In this document: in pieces, positions 58,438 to 64,000 of the stretch
How the letters are laid out: every line of letters begins with the position of its first letter
Numbering within the stretch: the first letter of the stretch is position 1
Source of the DNA: Myrica gale
Lineage: Eukaryota; Streptophyta; Magnoliopsida; Fagales; Myricaceae
Length of the DNA stretch: 64,000 nt
Assembly: GCA_963930655.1 (NCBI GenBank)
Contig: OZ005615.1
Coordinates: 10,868,001 to 10,932,000 of the forward strand
Direction of reading: 5' to 3'
Notes under the pieces: generated by a model
What the model saw: the letters and a program-made list of their open reading frames with translations, nothing else
The model's database searches: none
What the model was told of the DNA's origin: nothing
Translations under genes and position numbers: made by a program

Positions 58438-61400
58438 TGCCCCCTCAAACGAGGCAGGGGAACAAGGCTGAGTTTGCGTTGTAGGCGCTGAAGGTGGCCA
58501 CGAGGAAGGGGCTTAGTGAACATGTCAGCGATTTGTTGGGATGAGGAAAGGTGGCGAGTACGAAGTACGCCCAAGCTGACTTGTTCGCGGACATAGTGGT
58601 AGTCAATAGCAATATGTTTGCTCCGAGCATGAAAAACAGGGTTAACTGTCATGTATAAGGCACTTAGATTGTCACAGAAGAAAACTGGAGCCTTGAGAGG
58701 GTGAATATTCAAATCACGGAGCAAATAGGTGATCTAAGTTAGTTCTGCAGCAGTGTGAGCCATGGCCGTATATTCAGCCTCCGGGCTTGAGCACGAAACC
58801 GTAGCTTGTTTCTTGGCACACCAGCTGATGCAATTGCGGCCAAGGAAGGTGAAATAGCCAGTAGTTGAACGGCGAGTGAGGGAGCACCCGACCCAATCAG
58901 CATCTGAAAAGGCATATAAAGAGAACTTGGAAGTGCGGCGGAGGTGAAGTCCATGATCAATGGTACCATGGATATATCGCAGGATGCACTTGACTAATTG
59001 AAAATGATGGTGGGAGGGATGATGCATAAATTGCGAGACATAGTTCACACTATAAGCGATGTCGGGCCTGGTGAAAGTGAGATATTGAAGAGCCCCCACT
59101 AAGCTTCGAAAGGGAGATGGATCCGTCAAGGAGTCCTCCGTAAGGGGAGTACGACCCTTGGTGGACATAGGAGTAATAGTTGGCTTGCAATGAAGCATAT
59201 CAGCCCGTTTGAGAATATCACCTGCATATTTAGCTTGGGACAAGAGCAAACCATCCGTAGTTGGGGTCACTTGGATCCCCAGAAAATAATGAAGAGGACC
59301 AAGGTCCTTCATTTCAAATTCATTGCTTAAGAGGGCAAGGTAGTGATTAAGGAGAGCAATGTTGGACCCAGTGAATATGATGTCATCGACATATAATAAG
59401 AGGACTAGTGTATCACCATTTTGATGACAGATAAAAAGAGAGGGATCAGAAAGTATGCAAAAGAAACCATGAGTTAAGAGAAAAGTGCTAAAACGATCAA
59501 ACCAAGCTCGGGGAGCTTGTTTGAGGCCGTAGAGGGCTTTGTCTAATTTGCAAACATAATCTGGAAATTTTGGATTGATAAAACCGGGAGGTTGTTCCAT
59601 GTAAACAATTTCAGGCAAGGTACCGTGTAGAAAAGCATTTTTGACATCAAGTTGTCTAATAGACCAGTTCAAAGATATTGCAATTGTAAGAACTAGTCGA
59701 ATGGTTCCAGGTTTGATAACAGGAGAAAAAGTTTCAGAGAAATCAACACCATCGATTTGGTGGAATCCCTTAGCAACCAAACGTGCTTCGAGGCGTTCAA
59801 GGGAGCCATCAGATTTAAGTTTGGATTTGTAAATCCACTTATTGCCTATAACATGCATGGTAGGGGTACGGGCAACCAAAGACCAAGTTTTGTTTTTATC
59901 AAGAGCATGAATCTCATCAAGCATGGCAGCATGCCAGCCATGGTGTTTTTAATGCAGATTTCAACGATTTGGGTTCGCATGGAATATGTGACACAATATG
60001 GAGATTGGCGCACCGTGGATTTGGCTTCCTGATACCTAATTTGAGACGAGTTTGCATAAGGTGGATTTGACTTCCTGATATAGGGTCAGCAGGAGGAGCG
60101 AGATCCACAGGTACGAGTGCCATGGTTTCGACAAGAGAGGGTGTAGTAGGCACAAAGCTAGATGGAGGCAACACCGGATCAAAGGCTGTGGTGGAAGGTG
60201 GTGCAAGCACAGGAAAATCAACCTGTCGAGGAGAAGCACTAGGTGCAAAGTTAGTATAGTCCATAGGTATGATGGGTGCAAGAGGTGGCTTACCTTGAGC
60301 ATGTGGCCATGGTGAGAAGTCACGCTAAAAGGAGGTGGACGTGGGTCTAGAGGATTGAAATGGAAAACAAGTTTCATTAAAATGTACATGGCGGGAGAGA
60401 TAAATACGGTTAGAAGGAGGGTGCAAGCATTTATACCCTTGTGTTGTTCACTGTATCCAATAAAGAAACAAGAAAGAGATTTAGAGGATTGAAACGGAAA
60501 ACAAGTTTCATTAAAATGTACATGGCGGGAGAGATAAATACGGTTAGAAGGAGGGTGCAAGCATTTATACCCTTTGTGTTGCTCACTGTATCCAATAAAG
60601 AAACAAGAAAGAGATTTAAATTGAAATTTATTAGTTGTGGAATTCCACACATAAGGAAAGCAATTACTTCCAAAGATACGAATGCAATTATAGTCTAGAT
60701 GGTAGCCATGTAAGCGAAAAAATGGAGAAACATGATTGAGTATTGGAGTGAGAAGTCTATTTAAAATGTAAACAGCAGTCTGAAATGCTTCCACCCAAAA
60801 GGGCTTCGGAACTCCACTGTGAAATAACATAGTGAGCTCCAATTCGCGAATAGATCTATGACGCCTCTCAGCTGTACCATTTTGCTGGGGCGTGTAGGGG
60901 CACGAAAGTTGATGTTTAATACCTTCGTTCTGCAAAATATTGGCAAGGAAGGCGTTGGTGAATTCACCACCACCATCAGTTTGAAGAATTTTAATTTTCT
61001 TCGAGTATTGTCGATCAACATGCTTGAGAAACAGAATAAATATACGCGAAAAATCAAATTTTCGTTTTAAAGGAATAAGCCATACAAAACGACTTGCATC
61101 ATCAACAAAACATGCATAATAGGTAAACTGATTTATTGAAGTGACAGGAGCAGGTCCCCAAAGGTCCACGTGCACTTTTTCAAACAAATCATAAGTACGA
61201 GTAGAGGAATTAAAAGGTTGCCGGCTCATTTTGCCAAATTGACAACTATCACAAAAGAGTGTTTTGCAGAGCCTTTAAAGGAAATAAGACCGAGTTGCTG
61301 AAGTTTAGAAATGGGAGCATCATGAGCATGTCCAAGACGTTGGTGCCAGAGTTGCGTAGGAGCAGTGGGAATACGAATGGAAGAAAAGGCCTTCTGATGA

Positions 61401-62510
61401 GCTGGTAGAAGGTAGAGATTGCTTTTCTTATGCCCCTTCAGCAGGACCCGATTTGTGCCCCGTTCCGTTATAACAAAATCAGAGAGATTAAATGTGCAGT
61501 CCACATTGTGTTCTGCAGTTAGTTGACCAACATAGAGCAAACTTCGTTCTAAGTCAGGAACTAAAAGCACATTATGAATAAAAATGGAATTCTTACCGGT
61601 GACGATTTTAGCAGTACCAGTATGTGTAATTTTCAAAAGGGAACCATTTACTACCATTACTCGATCACTACCAAGATAGGGAGTAAGATTGGATAACATA
61701 CCCTCATTGGAAGTCATATGGGTGGAGGCGCCGATATCGATTGTCCAATCATGTTCTTCGAGGGCAGTGTCAAGAGTAAGAGCGGCCAAAGCTTCATTGG
61801 GATCTTTCTTTTTGAAATTTTTGTTGAAGTGCCACCAGCAATTCCAGACATCGTGCCCCACCTTGTCACAGAGTTGGCAAATAACATCGGGATTGAATCT
61901 GGATTTTTGCTGCTTGTCTGATCCAAGGCCTGCAGGAGACAAATTAGTTTTTGGGCTATGTTGAGTAAACCCTTTACCTTTGGAGTTGAACGAATGACCA
62001 GGTGAGTGTCCAGAGGATTTTGAGTTGGTGCCACGATTCTTTTGACCAAAGAAGGCGACATGTGACTGCTCTTGTCGAGATGTGATTCTGGACTCAAAGC
62101 TGTGAAGCATTGGAAGTAATTCACTATAGGAAGGAGAGGGAGGGCGAAGCATTGACGTGACAAAGGTGTCGTAGCGCTCCCCGAGTCCATTAAGCAAAGC
62201 AAACACCTTGACACGATCAGTTACTGGTTTGCCAATTGCAGATAGACTGTCACACACACTTTTAAAGTGGCGGAGATATTCATTGAGGCTAGTGCCATCT
62301 TCTTTCTTCATATGAGATAATTGTTGTTGTAGATAGAATTCTTGGTCTTGAGAAGATTGAGCATAGGCTTCCTGTAGACCAAGCCAAACTTTAGATGAGG
62401 TGTTGAGGCCGACTACAAGGTCAAGTGCTTCCTCAGATAAGGTGTTGGATATCCATCCACGTAGGAGGACATCATGTTTCTTCCAGGATTTATAAGTCGG
62501 ATTGACTTGT
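58405..62510 (-). pseudogene. copia 3 gag-pol, several lesions
   Basis: Gag can be read from about 62510 (SWKKHDVLLRGWISNTLSEEA) through a CX2CX4HX4C knuckle (about 61880). The protease active site reads DIGAS where DTG/DSG is expected (about 61735). HQRLGH marks the gag-pre-integrase region. A frameshift near 61265 leads into the integrase frame (61229 down), which is disrupted by a 134-bp tandem duplication (60348-60615) and then degenerates before 59940. Reverse transcriptase is open from 59924 (YVDD at about 59390). A TAG at about 58734 replaces a conserved Trp, after which RNase H continues to near 58440. Confidence 0.88.
60348..60615. repeat. 134-bp tandem duplication in copia 3
   Basis: The segment starting TAGAGGATTGAAA at 60348 is repeated from 60482, with one single-base length difference (CCCTTGTG / CCCTTTGTG) and few substitutions. 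It duplicates the region encoding SLSCFFIGYSEQHKG and shifts the frame. Confidence 0.9.
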
Positions 62511-62516
62511 TTGCTG

Positions 62517-64000
62517 TGTCACGCCCCGAACGCTAGCCCGAAGGGGGTTAATGACAGCCGCGAACATCCACTCAATGAATGTTTCAGCGTTTACTCTTAA
62601 TCTTGCAGCGAAATTTTTTTTTTATACAAACAACTGAGAGAGACGGGCCCAAGAGATTTACTATGACTTCAACTTACCCAAAACGACTTCCTCGAAATAG
62701 AGCAAGCGTCTTAATGACATCGCATGGCTGCACAGATGAAGTACATGATCTAAGGGATTCCATCAAATCCTCTTCACATTGACCTACTCATAACATCTTT
62801 ATAATACATCTTGAATCCTCTAATGAACAACAAAAGACAAGAGGTCATTCCCGTCGGTTCCTCTTCTAGATTTCCCCTCCTGAAACGTTATCTGGAGTAA
62901 TACAATTTAAAATTGTGAGTCGAAAGACTCAGTAAGGAATTATAATTAAAACATGGACTTGAAATCATGGTTTAGAAACATGAACTTGAAATCGTGAGTT
63001 TGAAACCATGAACTTGTTCTTGAACTCATAATTATGAACTTAAAATCGTAAGCATGCATTTGAACTTGAAATCATAAGCATTCACTTAAACTTGAAATTA
63101 TAAGCATGCACTTAAACTTGAAATCATAAGCATGCACTTAAACTTGAAATCATCATGAACTTGAAATCATAATGAACTTAAAATCATAGCATGCACTTGA
63201 TCTTGAGATATCATGTAAACTTATGCAATTCATGCATGATCATGAATTTTGATGCACGTGTATGCTTCATGATTGCATATGCACATGCACTTGCTCTTGA
63301 AAACATCACTTATACTTAAAAATCTCTTGCTTTTGGAAAATCATTCCAATTATTAACTGATGGGCTACTTGCCCGCTATTTACCCCTGACATTAGGGTTG
63401 TGCGTTCCCGTTGGAACTGTCCCCTATTTCCCTTGGGGACCCTACATATGGTCGAGCTAGCACACCTTCTCGCATTCGTCCTTCAGTGGCTAGACACGAT
63501 CCTCGGAGGTTCACACCTTCTTGCAAGCATCCTTCAGTGTGATTGCACAACCTCCTGGGCTACCCATCCTTCTTGCAAGCATCCTTCGGTATGGGTGCCC
63601 TAGGTGACATCCATCCTTCACGTAAACTTCCTTCGGAATGGATGCACCTTCTTGACTTGGTACGGTACCGACCGACTTGGGTTCATTAACTAACTTGTCA
63701 TAAAGTAGCATAAAAATGATACTTTCATTTGCATAAAATTTCTCATTTCTTATGAGAAAAATGAATGCAAATGATCATGATGTATTCATGTCGTGCTTGA
63801 TGATGAGTAATCAACTTATCATAAAATGCTTCTCATACTTTCATTTGCACAAAACTTTCTTTTTCTTTAAGAGAATCATGCAAATGCTCATGACGTGTCA
63901 TGCTTGATGACAAATATCTCATAAAACTTTCTTGATCTCATAAAACTTTCATGTTTTCATTTGCACATAAACTTCTTTCATGCTTTCATGCAAATACGTA
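62517..64000. mobile_element. probable Ty3-type LTR, incomplete at window end
   Basis: Starts TGTCACGCCCCGAACG exactly where copia 3 gag stops. TGTCACGCCCC-type starts are frequent in LTRs of plant Ty3 elements. The sequence has no ORF of note but contains local tandem repeats: AACTTGAAATCATAAGCATG units at about 62950-63200 and CTTGCAAGCATCCTTC units at about 63500-63620. The element continues beyond 64000, so the TSD, internal region and class are not provable here. Confidence 0.55.

Larger units (their letters stand above)
58045..62516 (-). mobile_element. Ty1-copia element (copia 3), decayed, 5' end cut off by another element
   Basis: On the minus strand, gag lies at high coordinates and RNase H at low, followed by a polypurine tract (complement of 58438-58449) and a 3' LTR of about 393 bp (58437-58045, TGTTAGCG to CATAACA). 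Gag homology stops at about 62514, where TGTCACGCCCCGAAC of another element begins; no 5' LTR is in the window. It belongs to a different copia lineage from copia 1 and 2, judged from its gag and reverse-transcriptase sequences. Confidence 0.9.

Noticed and set aside
62950..63250. Regular AACTTGAAATCATAAGCATG repeats considered as a CRISPR-like array
   Set aside because: Units are adjacent without unique spacers and lie in a plant LTR; they are simple tandem repeats.

Overview
The window is nuclear DNA from a flowering plant, most likely a eudicot. Intron-bearing genes, plant-only families (AP2/ERF, F-box/LRR, hydroxyproline-rich protein, KCS), Ty1-copia elements with initiator-Met-tRNA primer sites, hAT and PIF/Harbinger MITEs and tRNA-derived SINEs all point that way. 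The species is not identified. Most of the sequence is transposable elements and their remains. Only a handful of genes look intact.

Left part (1-12.6 kb): a small basic ORF, a C-terminal fragment of a 3-ketoacyl-CoA synthase, a broken proline-rich cell-wall gene, several MITE-like elements, an intronless F-box/LRR gene split by one frameshift, and a LINE-like retroposon with target-site duplications (TSDs).

Middle part (12.6-37 kb): a palaeontology of duplication and insertion. A family of secreted eight-cysteine proteins (minus strand) is spread over about 20 kb as one apparently intact gene (25074-25621), one gene cut in two by a young copia element with visually identical LTRs (17225-22042), one rearranged copy (7641-8231) and flank-only remnants. 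A block of about 3.4 kb occurs twice in direct orientation (13068-16441 and 29914-33309). A SINE in the second copy has its empty site preserved in the first. The second copy runs into a second copia element (33063-36712) that has lost its integrase region.

Right part (37-64 kb): three apparently intact genes. A five-exon gene on the minus strand (39651-44421) encodes a mitochondrial uS15-type ribosomal protein with a long N-terminal extension; its second intron is GC-AG. A five-exon gene on the plus strand (47693-51767) encodes a plant protein with a basic/leucine-zipper-like stretch and a C-terminal DLNLP motif. An intronless minus-strand gene (55052-56014) encodes an ERF transcription factor with an EAR-like LxLxL tail. 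MITEs, a large foldback element and a second SINE lie between them. The window ends in a third, decayed copia element (58045-62516, minus) that is itself interrupted by the start of what looks like a Ty3-type LTR running off the end.

There is no operon-like organisation; the genes are independent units. The relative order of events readable from the sequence is: cysteine-rich gene duplication; copia 2 insertion; duplication of the 3.4-kb block; SINE insertion in copy 2. The copia 1 insertion has identical LTRs and so looks recent, but its order relative to the block duplication is not directly shown.
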